Source: Halomonas ventosae (GTDB lineage Bacteria; Pseudomonadota; Gammaproteobacteria; Pseudomonadales; Halomonadaceae). From it: a stretch of 64,000 nt of DNA. The stretch is from positions 223,676-287,675 of the forward strand of contig NZ_SNZJ01000002.1 in NCBI RefSeq assembly GCF_004363555.1. The letters are read 5' to 3'. Of this stretch, positions 25,026 through 34,245 are shown one piece after another. Position numbers and translations under genes: made by a program. Each line of letters starts with the position of its first letter. The stretch's first letter is position 1. The notes beneath the pieces are model-generated. The model searched no databases. It was not told the origin of the DNA and worked only from the letters and a program-made list of their open reading frames with translations.

Positions 25026-26498
25026 TCACTGCCGGGCGCGGGCCGGTGCGTTGCCGAGGACGTCATGCATGCGCTCGAGGTCTTCCGGCTCGATCTCCCA
25101 GGCCTTGGGATCCAGGTCCATGTCGGGGTGCTGGGTGGCATCGAAGATCGGCTGCTTGATGCCGTCGCGGATCTGGCCGTCGAAGTCCCTGAGGATGCGC
25201 AGGCCCGGCTTGAACAGCATGATCAGGGCGATCAGGTTGGCCACCGCCAGCAGGCCCATGGTCACGTCGGCAAAGCCGAACACGGTGCCCAGATCGGTGG
25301 TCGCGCCCCAGCATACCAGCAGCACGATGGCGACGCGGAAGGCGTTGAACAGGGTATGGTTGTCTCGGCTGAAGAAGTTGAGGCTGTTTTCGCCCAGGTA
25401 GTAGTTGTAGAGGATGGTGCTGAAGGCGAACAGCAGCAGTGCCAGGCTGACGAAGGTGCGTCCCCATTCTCCGACGTGATCGGCCATCGACGCCTGCGTC
25501 AGGGCAATGCCTGCGACCTCATTGGTCGAGGCCGGATCGTAGACGCCGCTGAGCAGAATCATGAAGGCCGTAGCCGAGCAGATGATCACGGTGTCGATGA
25601 ATACCGAGAAGGCCTGCACGATGCCCTGGTTGGCGGGGTGCGGCACATAGGCCACCGCCGCCACGTTCGGGGCGCTGCCAAGCCCTGCCTCGTTGGAGAA
25701 CAGGCCGCGCTTCACGCCCATCATGATCGCTGCTCCAATGCCGCCGCCGATGGCCGGTTCCAGGCCGAAGGCGCTCTTCACGATCAGCGTGATCACCGCA
25801 GGAAGCTCGCTGATATTCATGATCAGAACGAGCAGCGCGATCAGGATATAGCCACCGGCCATGAAGGGGACCAGCACTTCGGAAATGCGTGCGATGCGCT
25901 TGATGCCACCGAAGATGATCAGCCCTACCAGCATGGCCAGGGCGAGGCCGCTGTAGAGCACCGGCACGCCGAAGGCGTCGCCGAAGGAGGTCGCTACCGC
26001 ATAGGACTGCAGGGCGGTGAACCCGAAGCCGAAGGTGACCAGCAGCAGAATCGAGTAGAGCCCCGCCAGCCAGGACCAGCGGCTACCCAGCCCTTTGCGG
26101 ATATAGTAGGCAGGTCCACCGCGGTAGGTGCCGTCCGCTTCGGCCTCCTTGTAGGTCTGTGCCAGGGTGCACTCGAGGAAGCTGGTCGCCATGCCCATCA
26201 GGCCGACCATCCACATCCAGAACACCGCCCCTGGGCCGCCGAGGGTGATGGCTACGGCCACGCCGGCGATGTTGCCACCCCCGACGCGCCCGGCCACCGA
26301 GAGCACCAGTGCCTGGAAGGAGCTGAGGTGGCCGTGCTTGTCGCGCCTGAAGGCCTGGCTGGCGCCGAGGATCTGGAACATGCGGCCGAAGTAGCGGAAC
26401 TGAACGAAGCGAGAGGCCACCGTGAAGCCGACGCCGACCGCGATCAGCAGCACGAGCAGGACCTTGCCCCACAGCAGGTCGTTAAGGAAATTCAACAT
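25026..26498 (-). CDS. AGCS-family sodium:amino-acid symporter
   Basis: 490 residues, about eleven membrane segments. Family motifs: GVGFTVASRFVQFRYFGRMF, VAGRVGGGNIAGVAVAITLGGPGAVFWMW read in parts, and GLFSNEAGLGSAPNVAA. The family carries alanine, glycine or other neutral amino acids with Na+ or H+. ATG at 26496–26498 with GGAGA upstream. Gene order carrier–ansA on one strand, with a divergent regulator, suggests asparagine or glutamine as a substrate candidate, an inference only. Confidence 0.93.
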   Translation of the reverse strand: MLNFLNDLLWGKVLLVLLIAVGVGFTVASRFVQFRYFGRMFQILGASQAFRRDKHGHLSSFQALVLSVAGRVGGGNIAGVAVAITLGGPGAVFWMWMVGLMGMATSFLECTLAQTYKEAEADGTYRGGPAYYIRKGLGSRWSWLAGLYSILLLVTFGFGFTALQSYAVATSFGDAFGVPVLYSGLALAMLVGLIIFGGIKRIARISEVLVPFMAGGYILIALLVLIMNISELPAVITLIVKSAFGLEPAIGGGIGAAIMMGVKRGLFSNEAGLGSAPNVAAVAYVPHPANQGIVQAFSVFIDTVIICSATAFMILLSGVYDPASTNEVAGIALTQASMADHVGEWGRTFVSLALLLFAFSTILYNYYLGENSLNFFSRDNHTLFNAFRVAIVLLVCWGATTDLGTVFGFADVTMGLLAVANLIALIMLFKPGLRILRDFDGQIRDGIKQPIFDATQHPDMDLDPKAWEIEPEDLERMHDVLGNAPARARQ

Positions 26499-26621
26499 GA
26501 ATTGTCTCCGCTCTTGTGTTGTTGGGATTGCGCTTGCGAGTCGTGTGTCCGATTTAATCACCTTGCGAGCGGGATGGAATTTGACGCCCTGTTGCAGCCT
26601 GGCGCACCATTCTTCGCACAA

Positions 26622-26639
26622 GGTGCATCAGACTGCACC
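26622..26639. promoter_or_regulatory. Inverted repeat between the AGCS carrier and the HTH regulator
   Basis: GGTGCA-N6-TGCACC, with a third matching half-site GCACC at 26604–26608. It lies in the 173-base divergent region and is the natural operator candidate for the regulator encoded next door. The half-sites resemble NtrC halves but the spacing does not fit NtrC. Confidence 0.5.
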
Positions 26640-26671
26640 AGTCTTCGGGTGTCATGGGCGGGGACATCGAT

Positions 26672-27484
26672 ATGCATCACGACTTCGCGGCCAATCTGCG
26701 GCTGCTGTGCAGCTATTACCGCTCCATCGCCGAGGTTTGTCGCCGACTAGACATAAACCGGGCCCAGTTCAATCGTTACCTGAGCGGTCGTTACAAGCCT
26801 GCCGACAGCACCATGCGTCGCATCTGCGACTTCTTCGGAGTCGAGGTCCACGAGATCCTCTTGCCCCACGATGACTTTCAGCCATTGGTCCGGCTGCGTC
26901 CCGAGACGCTGGGTGGCCCCTCGCGGCAAGCGTCCTCTCCGGGAATTCCCGCCACGCTTCTCGAGAATGGGCGGCTGGGCATGTCACGCTATCTTGGCTG
27001 CTATCATGAGTATTACCTGTCAATGTCCCAGCCCGGACGCGTGCTGTGTACCCTGGTCTGCCTCGAGCGGCGCGGCGACGCCGTGCTTTACCAGCGCACC
27101 GAGCGCATGCCGTCCCTGGCCGGTGGACGCTCCTGCCACAATCGTTACCGTGGAGTGGCTTTGTTGCTGACCGATCGCCTTTTTCTCGTCGATCATGAGT
27201 CGCTAAACGGCCACGAGATCACCCAGACCATCCTGTTTCCCAGCTTCAAGAGTCATGTGTCCCGGCTCACCGGCCTCAAGTTAGGCGTGGCCGACAGCAG
27301 CGAGCGGATGCCCTGCTGCGTGCGGGTGGTCTACGCTCGGCTGAGCGACACGGTCAGCCCTCGTCGCGCCTTGGCTGGCTGCGGTGTGTATGCCCCGGAT
27401 GATCCCGCCCTCGATCCCGACATCGTCGCGGCGATCCGCAACGAGGTCGGTCGCGACGAATGGCACTTCCGGGCGCGTTACTAG
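26672..27484 (+). CDS. XRE-type helix-turn-helix transcriptional regulator
   Basis: 270 residues. HTH at about 8–55: EVCRRLDINRAQFNRYLSG then STMRRICDFFGVEVHEILLP, a Cro/CI-like layout. The rest (about 90–270) is a globular sensor-like region without a motif I recognise; it includes several Cys (GCYHEYY, CTLVCLERR, CHNRYRG, PCCVRV). ATG at 26672 preferred over the in-frame ATG at 26654 because GGGGA precedes it and the HTH lies at the usual distance. Divergent from the AGCS–ansA pair, so probably their regulator. Confidence 0.82.
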   Translation: MHHDFAANLRLLCSYYRSIAEVCRRLDINRAQFNRYLSGRYKPADSTMRRICDFFGVEVHEILLPHDDFQPLVRLRPETLGGPSRQASSPGIPATLLENGRLGMSRYLGCYHEYYLSMSQPGRVLCTLVCLERRGDAVLYQRTERMPSLAGGRSCHNRYRGVALLLTDRLFLVDHESLNGHEITQTILFPSFKSHVSRLTGLKLGVADSSERMPCCVRVVYARLSDTVSPRRALAGCGVYAPDDPALDPDIVAAIRNEVGRDEWHFRARY

Positions 27485-27593
27485 GCCAGTGCCTGTCCGG
27501 CCGGTTGGCCAGACCGCTCTGGCCGGGTGATGTAGGCTAGGCTGAACGCACGAGGGGGCCTGTCCCCTGTGCTCAGCTTGCGAGGTCAACGAG

Positions 27594-28196
27594 ATGCGAC
27601 GCCTTCCGATGCCATCGCGGCAGGCCTTGCTGGTGCTGGCCCTTCTGTTGCCAGCCATCATGGGCCTGGCTTCTCCCCGTCAGGCCGACGCTCAGGCACG
27701 GCAGGACGAGGCGGCGGCCTGGGCCGCGCTGGCCGGCGGCGGGCATGTGGCGCTGATGCGCCATGCCCTGGCCCCCGGCATCGGCGACCCGGCGGGTTTC
27801 GTGCTCGACGACTGCACCACCCAGCGCAACCTTTCCGCAGAAGGACGTGAGCAGGCGAGCCGGATCGGCGAGCGGTTTCGCGAGAAGGGTATCGAGGTGG
27901 CGGCGGTGCGCTCCAGCCGCTGGTGTCGTTGCCTGGAGACCGCCGAGCTGCTGGGGCTCGGCGAGGTCATTCCCACCCCGGCGCTGGACTCCTTCTTCCG
28001 CGACCGTGGCGAGGCCGACGATCGCACCCGCGCCGCACGCGCCATGATTCGCGACTGGGATGGCGAGGGCACGCTGGTGCTGGTCACCCACCAGGTCAAC
28101 ATCACTGCCCTGGTGGGCGGTGGCGTCGGATCCGGCGAGATCGTCGTGGCCAGGCCGAGTGGCGAGGGCCTGGACGTGGTCGGCCGCCTCCGCTGA
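27594..28196 (+). CDS. Secreted histidine phosphatase superfamily protein
   Basis: 200 residues with a signal peptide (LLVLALLLPAIMGLA, cleavage near ADA-Q). The catalytic RHG-type motif appears as LMRHALAPG (His nucleophile); the second arginine region VRSSRWCRCLETAELLG, and the distal His in LVTHQVNITALVG, complete the active site. Such small periplasmic members act on phospho-sugars or phosphoproteins; substrate unknown. Convergent with fba across a 12-bp hairpin. Confidence 0.88.
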   Translation: MRRLPMPSRQALLVLALLLPAIMGLASPRQADAQARQDEAAAWAALAGGGHVALMRHALAPGIGDPAGFVLDDCTTQRNLSAEGREQASRIGERFREKGIEVAAVRSSRWCRCLETAELLGLGEVIPTPALDSFFRDRGEADDRTRAARAMIRDWDGEGTLVLVTHQVNITALVGGGVGSGEIVVARPSGEGLDVVGRLR

Positions 28197-28217
28197 GGTT
28201 GGCATGCGCCGGAAACG

Positions 28218-28244
28218 ACAGGGGCGGCCCGCGGCCGCCCCTGT
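28218..28244. terminator. Bidirectional hairpin between the phosphatase gene and fba
   Basis: ACAGGGGCGGCC pairs perfectly with GGCCGCCCCTGT around a three-base loop. No T run on either side, so termination strength is uncertain. Confidence 0.6.
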
Positions 28245-28261
28245 GGATCAACGCGCCTTGA

Positions 28262-29326
28262 TCACTTCACCCTGGGGGCGAGCTCGCCGCGCTCGTAGCG
28301 CAGGAACATCTCCTCGAGGTTGATCGGCGTGATCTTGCTCGCGTTGCCGGCGGTGCCGAAGGCCTCGTAACGCGCCTTGCAGATCGCCTTCATGGCGGCC
28401 GTGGAGGCCTTGAGGAACTTGCGCGGGTCGAACTCGGCGGGGTTCTCGGCCAGGAAGCGGCGCACCGCCCCGGTGGAGGCCAGGCGCAGGTCGGTGTCGA
28501 CGTTGACCTTGCGCACGCCGTGCTTGATGCCCTCGACGATCTCTTCGACCGGCACGCCATAGGTCTCGGGGATGGCGCCACCGAACTCGTTGATCACCGC
28601 CAGCCACTCCTGGGGCACCGAGGAGGAGCCGTGCATCACCAGGTGGGTCTCTGGGATACGGGCGTGGATCTCCTTGATGCGCTGGATGGAGAGGGTATCG
28701 CCGGTGGGCGGCTTGGTGAACTTGTAGGCGCCGTGGCTGGTGCCGATGGCGATGGCCAGGGCATCCACGCCGGTGGCCTTGACGAAGTCGGCGGCCTCTT
28801 CCGGGTCGGTGAGCAGCTGGTCGTGGTCCAGCTTGCCCTCGGCGCCGATGCCGTCCTCCTCGCCGGCCATGCCGGTCTCCAGGCTGCCCAGGCAGCCCAG
28901 CTCGCCCTCCACCGAGACGCCGCAGGCATGGGCCATCTCCACGGTGCGGCGGGTGACGTCGACATTGTAGTCGTAGTCCATCGGCGTCTTGCCGTCCTCG
29001 CCCAGGGAGCCGTCCATCATCACCGAGGAGAAGCCGAGCTGGATGGAGCGCTGGCAGACGGCGGGGCTGGTGCCGTGGTCCTGGTGCATGACCACCGGGA
29101 TGTGCGGGAACTCCTCGACGGCGGCCAGGATGAGGTGGCGCAGGAAGGGGGCGCCGGCATACTTGCGGGCACCGGCGGAGGCCTGGACGATCACCGGGGA
29201 GTCGGTCTCGTCGGCGGCCTCCATGATGGCGCGCATCTGCTCGAGGTTGTTGACGTTGAAGGCCGGCACGCCGTAGCCATGCTCGGCGGCGTGGTCCAGC
29301 AGCTGGCGCATGGTGATCAGAGCCAT
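28262..29326 (-). CDS. fba: Fructose-bisphosphate aldolase, class II (zinc)
   Basis: 354 residues. Cleaves fructose 1,6-bisphosphate to DHAP and glyceraldehyde 3-phosphate. Zinc ligands: His in HQDHG, the acidic block [19 protein letters not shown] in [10 protein letters not shown], and His in VMHGSSSVP; catalytic loop NVDTDLRLA. The long-insert CbbA-like subtype common in pseudomonads and halomonads. ATG at 29324–29326 ([13 protein letters not shown]). Last gene of epd–pgk–fba, 85 bases after pgk. Confidence 0.97.
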   Translation of the reverse strand: MALITMRQLLDHAAEHGYGVPAFNVNNLEQMRAIMEAADETDSPVIVQASAGARKYAGAPFLRHLILAAVEEFPHIPVVMHQDHGTSPAVCQRSIQLGFSSVMMDGSLGEDGKTPMDYDYNVDVTRRTVEMAHACGVSVEGELGCLGSLETGMAGEEDGIGAEGKLDHDQLLTDPEEAADFVKATGVDALAIAIGTSHGAYKFTKPPTGDTLSIQRIKEIHARIPETHLVMHGSSSVPQEWLAVINEFGGAIPETYGVPVEEIVEGIKHGVRKVNVDTDLRLASTGAVRRFLAENPAEFDPRKFLKASTAAMKAICKARYEAFGTAGNASKITPINLEEMFLRYERGELAPRVK

Positions 29327-29411
29327 GGGTTCACCTGTTCTGTATGAGGAAGTCATGACGGCGTGGCCGCGGTGGCCACGCCGGATAGTGGCGTTCGAGG
29401 GTGCGGGTGCC

Positions 29412-30578
29412 TCAGCGGGCGGCGGCGTCTTCCAGGGCCTTCACCGCCGGCAGGGTCTTGCCTTCCACGTACTCGAGGAAGGCGCCGCCACCGGTGGAGA
29501 TGTAGGAGACGCGGTCCTCGATGGCGTACTTGTCGATGGCCGCCAGGGTGTCGCCGCCGCCGGCGATGGAGAAGCCGTTGCTCTCGGCGATGGCCAGCGA
29601 CAGCGCCTCGGTGCCCTTGCCGAACTGGTCGATCTCGAACACGCCCACCGGGCCATTCCACAGGATGGTGCCGGCATCCTTGAGCAGGCCGCCCAGGCGG
29701 CCGGCGGTCTCCGGGCCGATGTCGAGGATCATCTCGTCGTCGGTCACCTGGTCGACCGGCTTGACCACGGCCTCGGCCGACTCGGAGAACTCGGTGGCCA
29801 CCACCACGTCGGTGGGCAGCGGGATCTCGACCCGCTCCATCAGCGCCCGGGCCTGGCCGATCAGCTCGGCCTCGTGCAGTGACTTGCCCACGTTGTAGCC
29901 GGCCGCGGCGATGAAGGTGTTGGCGATGCCGCCGCCGACGATCAGCTGGTCGCACTTCTCGGAGAGGGCGTTGAGCACCTCGAGCTTGGTGGAGACCTTG
30001 GAGCCGCCGACCACCGCGACCATGGGGCGCGCCGGAGTGGCAAGCGCCTTTTCCAGGGCGTCGAGCTCGGCCGCCAGCAGCGGGCCGGCGCAGGCGGTGG
30101 GGGCGAAGCGCGCTACGCCATGGGTGGAGGCCTGGGCGCGGTGGGCGGTGCCGAAGGCGTCCATCACGAAGACGTCGCAGAGCGCGGCATACTGCCGGGC
30201 GAGCGCCTCGTCGTCCTTCTTCTCGCCCGGGTTGAAGCGCACGTTCTCCAGCAGCACCACCTCGCCGTCGGCGACCTCGACCGCGCCGCCCAGGTAGTCC
30301 TTAACCAGGCGCACCGGGCGACCCAGCAGCTCGCCCAGGTGCTCGGCCACCGGCGCCAGCGAGAACTCCTCGGCCGGCTCGCCCTCGGTGGGGCGGCCCA
30401 GGTGGCTCATCAGCATCACCCGGGCGCCGCCGTCCAGGGCGGCCTGGATGGTCGGCAGGCTGGCCCGCAGGCGGGCGTCGCTGGTCACCTTGCCGTGCTT
30501 GACGGGCACGTTCAGGTCCTCGCGGATCAGCAGCCGCTGGCCGTTGAGGTCGAGGTCGGTCATCTTGCGCACGTTCAT
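29412..30578 (-). CDS. pgk: Phosphoglycerate kinase
   Basis: 388 residues. Transfers phosphate from 1,3-bisphosphoglycerate to ADP (reverse in gluconeogenesis). Family blocks: [63 protein letters not shown] and [11 protein letters not shown] with [14 protein letters not shown]. Start: ATG at 30576–30578, 38 bases after epd ends. Glycolytic/gluconeogenic operon with epd and fba. Confidence 0.98.
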   Translation of the reverse strand: MNVRKMTDLDLNGQRLLIREDLNVPVKHGKVTSDARLRASLPTIQAALDGGARVMLMSHLGRPTEGEPAEEFSLAPVAEHLGELLGRPVRLVKDYLGGAVEVADGEVVLLENVRFNPGEKKDDEALARQYAALCDVFVMDAFGTAHRAQASTHGVARFAPTACAGPLLAAELDALEKALATPARPMVAVVGGSKVSTKLEVLNALSEKCDQLIVGGGIANTFIAAAGYNVGKSLHEAELIGQARALMERVEIPLPTDVVVATEFSESAEAVVKPVDQVTDDEMILDIGPETAGRLGGLLKDAGTILWNGPVGVFEIDQFGKGTEALSLAIAESNGFSIAGGGDTLAAIDKYAIEDRVSYISTGGGAFLEYVEGKTLPAVKALEDAAAR

Positions 30579-30616
30579 GGAAGCAGGTTCCTCGTCTGGG
30601 GAAAGCCGAAGGGAGA

Positions 30617-31681
30617 TCATCTGTCAGGAGTGCCGGGCGGTGCCGGGGGCAGGGCGGCCAGGCGCCGGGCGACATCGAGCATGCGGTTGGCGAAGCCCCA
30701 CTCGTTGTCGAACCAGCACAGCAGCTTGACCAGGCGGCCACCGGCCACCCGGGTCTGGGTGGCGTCCACGATACCGGAGCGCGGATCGTGGTTGAAGTCG
30801 ACCGAGGCCACCGGCTCCTCGGTGTAGCCGAGCCGTCCGGCGAGGCGGCCACGGCTCGCCTCGGCCAGCAGGGCGTTGACCGCCTCGGCCGTGGTGTCGC
30901 GGCGCACGCAGATCGACAGGTCCATGGTCGAGACATTGATGGTCGGCACCCGCACGTGCAGGCACTCGAAGCGACCGGCCAGGTGGGGCATCAGGCGATT
31001 GATGCCGCGGGCCAGCCCGGTGTCCACCGGCACGATGGAGTGCATCGCCGAGCGGGTCAGGCGCAGGTCGGTCTGGTGGTAGGCGTCGATCACCGGCTGG
31101 TCGTTCATCGCCGAGTGGATGGTGGTGGTCACGCCGTGCTCGATCTGAAGCGCCTCGTCGAGCACGGTGAGCACCGGCACCAGGCAGTTGGTGGTGCAGG
31201 AGGCCGCGGAGACGATGCGGTGGTGCGCGGCCAGGGTATGGTCGTTGATGCCGCTGACGATGGTGGCATCGACGTCGCTCTCCGCGGGCTGGGAGAACAG
31301 CAGCCGCCCGGCGCCGGAGGCGAGGTGGCGCTCGGCGGTGGCCCGGTCGCGAAAGCTGCCGGAACACTCCAGCACCAGGTCGATGCCGAGCTCGCGCCAG
31401 GGCAGCTTCGCCGGATCGGGCTCGCAGAGCACCCGGATGGCCCGGCCGTTCACCACCAGGCGCTCGCCCTTCACTTCCACGCTGCCCGGGAAGCGGCCAT
31501 GGGTGGTGTCGTAGCGGGTCAGGTAGGCGATGGTGGCGAGATCCGAGAGCTCGTTGATCGCCACGATCTCCAGGCGCGGCTCGTCGTGCGAGGCGTGGCG
31601 CGACGCCTCTGCCTCGACGAGGGCGCGCAGCACGCACTGGCCGATGCGACCGTAACCATTGATGGCGATGCGAAGGGCCAT
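30617..31681 (-). CDS. epd: Erythrose-4-phosphate dehydrogenase (GAPDH family)
   Basis: 354 residues with a Rossmann start ([21 protein letters not shown]) and the catalytic Cys in [14 protein letters not shown]. The [15 protein letters not shown] and [17 protein letters not shown] segments match Epd more than glycolytic GAPDH. It oxidises erythrose 4-phosphate to 4-phosphoerythronate on the way to pyridoxal phosphate. A dual GAPDH role cannot be excluded, since no other gap gene is in the window. ATG at 31679–31681; TAGAAT on the minus strand at 31724–31729 is a possible -10. Confidence 0.93.
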   Translation of the reverse strand: MALRIAINGYGRIGQCVLRALVEAEASRHASHDEPRLEIVAINELSDLATIAYLTRYDTTHGRFPGSVEVKGERLVVNGRAIRVLCEPDPAKLPWRELGIDLVLECSGSFRDRATAERHLASGAGRLLFSQPAESDVDATIVSGINDHTLAAHHRIVSAASCTTNCLVPVLTVLDEALQIEHGVTTTIHSAMNDQPVIDAYHQTDLRLTRSAMHSIVPVDTGLARGINRLMPHLAGRFECLHVRVPTINVSTMDLSICVRRDTTAEAVNALLAEASRGRLAGRLGYTEEPVASVDFNHDPRSGIVDATQTRVAGGRLVKLLCWFDNEWGFANRMLDVARRLAALPPAPPGTPDR

Positions 31682-31755
31682 GGGGGTGACAGGGACTCCG
31701 GGACCGGGAAACACGAAGCGGCGATTCTAGCGCATCTGCGCCCCGATCGTCTGCT

Positions 31756-32466
31756 CTAGGGGCCCACCAGTCGCCAGGCGAGCGGCAGCAGCAGGGCGCT
31801 GACGATGCCGCACAGGCTCATGCCCAGCGAGGCGAAGGCGCCGGCGACGGGGCCGATCTCGAAGGCGCGCACCGTGCCCAGGGCGTGGCCATTGAGGCCC
31901 AGGGCGAAGCCGATGATGCGCTCGTCGCGGATCCCCAGCAGGCGCGCGCCCAGGCCGACGGCGCCGATGGCCACCACCCCGGTGATCAGCAGGCCCCCCA
32001 TCATCAGCGAGACCGAGCCGCCGAGCTGTTCGGTGATGCCGATGGCGATGGGGGCCGTGACCGACTTGGGCGCCAGGGAGGCGAGCGTCTCGGGTGGGGC
32101 GCCGAACAGCCAGGCGATGCCCACCGCATAGGCGGCGGCGAGCAGCGCCGCCAGCGGCAGGCAGGCCAGCAGCGGCCGCCACAGCAGGCGGATCTGCGGC
32201 ATCTGCTGGTGCAGCGGCAACCCCAGGGCCACCGTGGCCGGGCCCAGCAGCAGCATCAGCCAGGCCGCCCCCCGGCGATAGTCCGCGTAGTCGATGGAGA
32301 GCAGGGCCAGCACGCCGGCCAGCAGCAGCGAGGCGACCAGGATCGGCGGGCACCAGGCGGGGGCGCCGAGGGCCCTGAGCAGCCGAATGCCGGCGACATT
32401 GGCGGCCAGCGTCAGGGCGATGGCCAGGATCGGGGTGGCCAGCAGGTGGTCGAGCAGCTCAGCCAT
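31756..32466 (-). CDS. lrgB: LrgB family membrane protein
   Basis: 236 residues, about seven membrane segments. Family blocks ATVALGLPLHQQ, LAPKSVTAPIAIGI and GLNGHALGTVRAFEIG are intact. LrgA/LrgB were named as antiholin-like; related proteins in bacteria and plants carry glycolate, and pyruvate uptake has been shown for PftAB-type members. The start overlaps the lrgA stop by 8 bases. Confidence 0.94.
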   Translation of the reverse strand: MAELLDHLLATPILAIALTLAANVAGIRLLRALGAPAWCPPILVASLLLAGVLALLSIDYADYRRGAAWLMLLLGPATVALGLPLHQQMPQIRLLWRPLLACLPLAALLAAAYAVGIAWLFGAPPETLASLAPKSVTAPIAIGITEQLGGSVSLMMGGLLITGVVAIGAVGLGARLLGIRDERIIGFALGLNGHALGTVRAFEIGPVAGAFASLGMSLCGIVSALLLPLAWRLVGP

Positions 32467-32833
32467 GGCCAGTGTCCCTGGCGTCGTCGTCTCTCTCCCC
32501 CATCAGCCGGCGCATCAGCCACAGGGTGGTGAACACGCTTAGCAGGGTGCCACCGACCAGCGCCGCGAGGATCGCCGTCCACTGGCCGGCGAGCTCGTCG
32601 ACGAGGAAGAAGACGCCCACCACCCCCGGCATGATCAGCATCGCCAGCACGGCGATCAGCGGCTGGGCCGCGGCGGCGATGTCGTCGAAGCCGCCGCCGT
32701 GGAGCAGCAGCCAGGCCGTCAGCAGCAGCATGCCGACCACGCCGGCGGAGACCGGCAGCCCGGTGAGCGTCACCAGGACCTCGCCGAGCAGCAGGAAGCC
32801 CAGCAGCCAGAGAAAGCCGCGTAATACCGGCAT
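32459..32833 (-). CDS. lrgA: LrgA/CidA family holin-like membrane protein
   Basis: 124 residues, four membrane segments (FLWLLGFLLLGEVLVTL; VVGMLLLTAWLLL; LAMLIMPGVVGVFFLVDEL; ILAALVGGTLLSVFTTLWLM). The MPGVVGVF block is typical. Forms a pair with LrgB. The 278 bases upstream to fbaB are divergent control space. Confidence 0.92.
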   Translation of the reverse strand: MPVLRGFLWLLGFLLLGEVLVTLTGLPVSAGVVGMLLLTAWLLLHGGGFDDIAAAAQPLIAVLAMLIMPGVVGVFFLVDELAGQWTAILAALVGGTLLSVFTTLWLMRRLMGERDDDARDTGHG

Positions 32834-33030
32834 GGGATGTCCTTACGTGAAGAGCGTTCGTGAGCAGGGGCCGGCGCATCCGAGCCCCTTGGAAAGCGTC
32901 GAAGTGCTCCTATTGTGCAGATTACCGGGGCGATGTCAGCTCGAGTGGCGTCCCCCGCCCATCGGCTCGAGGTCAAGGCGGCCTGAGCGGGCGCTGACCC
33001 GGGAGCGCCTGCCGGACGCGGGCGCTGCCG

Positions 33031-33059
33031 TTGCATGCGCGGCCTCCTCTCGGTACGGT
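33031..33059 (+). promoter_or_regulatory. Candidate sigma-70 promoter of fbaB
   Basis: TTGCAT and TACGGT separated by 17 bases, 53 bases before the start codon. -35 is good, -10 weak. Confidence 0.4.
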
Positions 33060-33111
33060 TTTCCCCTACGCTGGGAAGAGCGTATTCACCGGTACCAAGG
33101 AGAGGAACGAC

Positions 33112-34164
33112 ATGAACGATATCACCAAGCTGCTCGGCAGCGAGGCCGACACCCTGCTGGGACACGTCTGCCGCGGCGTGCCCGCCGAGACGATCCACCC
33201 GCCCGGCCCGGACTTCGTCGACCGGGTGATGGCCCAGAGCGACCGTCGCCCCAACGTGCTGCGCAACATGCAGGCGCTGTTCGACCACGGCCGCCTGGCC
33301 GGCACCGGCTATCTCAGCATCCTGCCGGTGGACCAGGGCATCGAGCACTCGGCGGGGGCCTCCTTCGCGCCGAACCCGCGCTACTTCGACCCGGCCAACA
33401 TCGTCGAGCTGGCCATCGAGGGCGGCTGCAACGCCGTGGCCTCGACCCTCGGCGGCCTGGCCAGCGTGGCGCGCCGCTATGCCCACCGGATCCCGATGAT
33501 CCTCAAGCTCAACCACAACGAGACGCTGAGCTACCCGGCGATCTACGACCAGACGCTGTTCGCCCAGGTCGAGCAGGCCTTCGAGATGGGCTGCGTGGCC
33601 GTGGGGGCGACCATCTACTTCGGCTCCCACGAGAGCCGTCGCCAGATCATGGAGATCAGCGAGGCCTTCGAGCGCGCCCATGAACTGGGCATGGTCACGG
33701 TGCTCTGGGCCTACCTGCGCAACCCGGACTTCAAGACGGATGGCACCAACTACCATGTGGCCGCCGACCTGACCGGCCAGGCCAACCACCTGGCGGCCAC
33801 CCTCAAGGCCGATATCGTCAAGCAGAAGCTGCCCGAGACCAACGGCGGCTATCGTGACATCGGCTTCGGCCATACCCATGCCAAGGTCTACGACGAGCTG
33901 ACCTCGGATAACCCCATCGACCTGGCGCGCTACCAGGTGGCCAACTGCTACCTGGGGCGTGCCGGGCTGATCAACTCCGGCGGTGGCTCCAAGGGCGCCT
34001 CCGACCTCGCCGAGGCGGTGCGCACCGCGGTGATCAACAAGCGTGCCGGTGGCATGGGGCTGATCTCCGGGCGCAAGGCCTTCCAGAAGCCCACGGCCGA
34101 GGGCATCGAACTGCTCAACGCCATCCAGGACGTCTACCTGTCCCCCGAGGTGACCCTCGCCTGA
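33112..34164 (+). CDS. fbaB: Fructose-bisphosphate aldolase, class I (DhnA/FbaB type)
   Basis: 350 residues, unrelated in fold details to the class II enzyme nearby and metal-independent (Schiff base). Typical blocks: [45 protein letters not shown] and [20 protein letters not shown] at 33112 with AAGGAGAGG upstream; an earlier in-frame start would add a tail lacking conservation. FbaB forms often serve gluconeogenesis, which suits a genome region rich in organic-acid uptake. Confidence 0.96.
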   Translation: MNDITKLLGSEADTLLGHVCRGVPAETIHPPGPDFVDRVMAQSDRRPNVLRNMQALFDHGRLAGTGYLSILPVDQGIEHSAGASFAPNPRYFDPANIVELAIEGGCNAVASTLGGLASVARRYAHRIPMILKLNHNETLSYPAIYDQTLFAQVEQAFEMGCVAVGATIYFGSHESRRQIMEISEAFERAHELGMVTVLWAYLRNPDFKTDGTNYHVAADLTGQANHLAATLKADIVKQKLPETNGGYRDIGFGHTHAKVYDELTSDNPIDLARYQVANCYLGRAGLINSGGGSKGASDLAEAVRTAVINKRAGGMGLISGRKAFQKPTAEGIELLNAIQDVYLSPEVTLA

Positions 34165-34180
34165 GGCGATCATGTCCACC

Positions 34181-34220
34181 AACGCAAGCGGGCCCGGCAT
34201 CTGCCGGGCCCGCTTGCGTT
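34181..34220. terminator. Long hairpin shared by convergent fbaB and tkt
   Basis: A 19-bp perfect stem (34181–34199 with 34202–34220) and a two-base loop; arm AACGCAAGCGGGCCCGGCA. There is no T run on either strand, but its position 16 bases after fbaB and 25 before the tkt stop suggests bidirectional termination. Confidence 0.7.
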
Positions 34221-34245
34221 CGGAACGCGGAGACGCCTGACGGGC

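Noticed and set aside
26604..26639. NtrC site between the AGCS and HTH genes
   Set aside because: Half-sites GCACC and GGTGC are present but separated by 13 bases, not five, and no matching sigma-54 element with 10-base GG–GC spacing was found.
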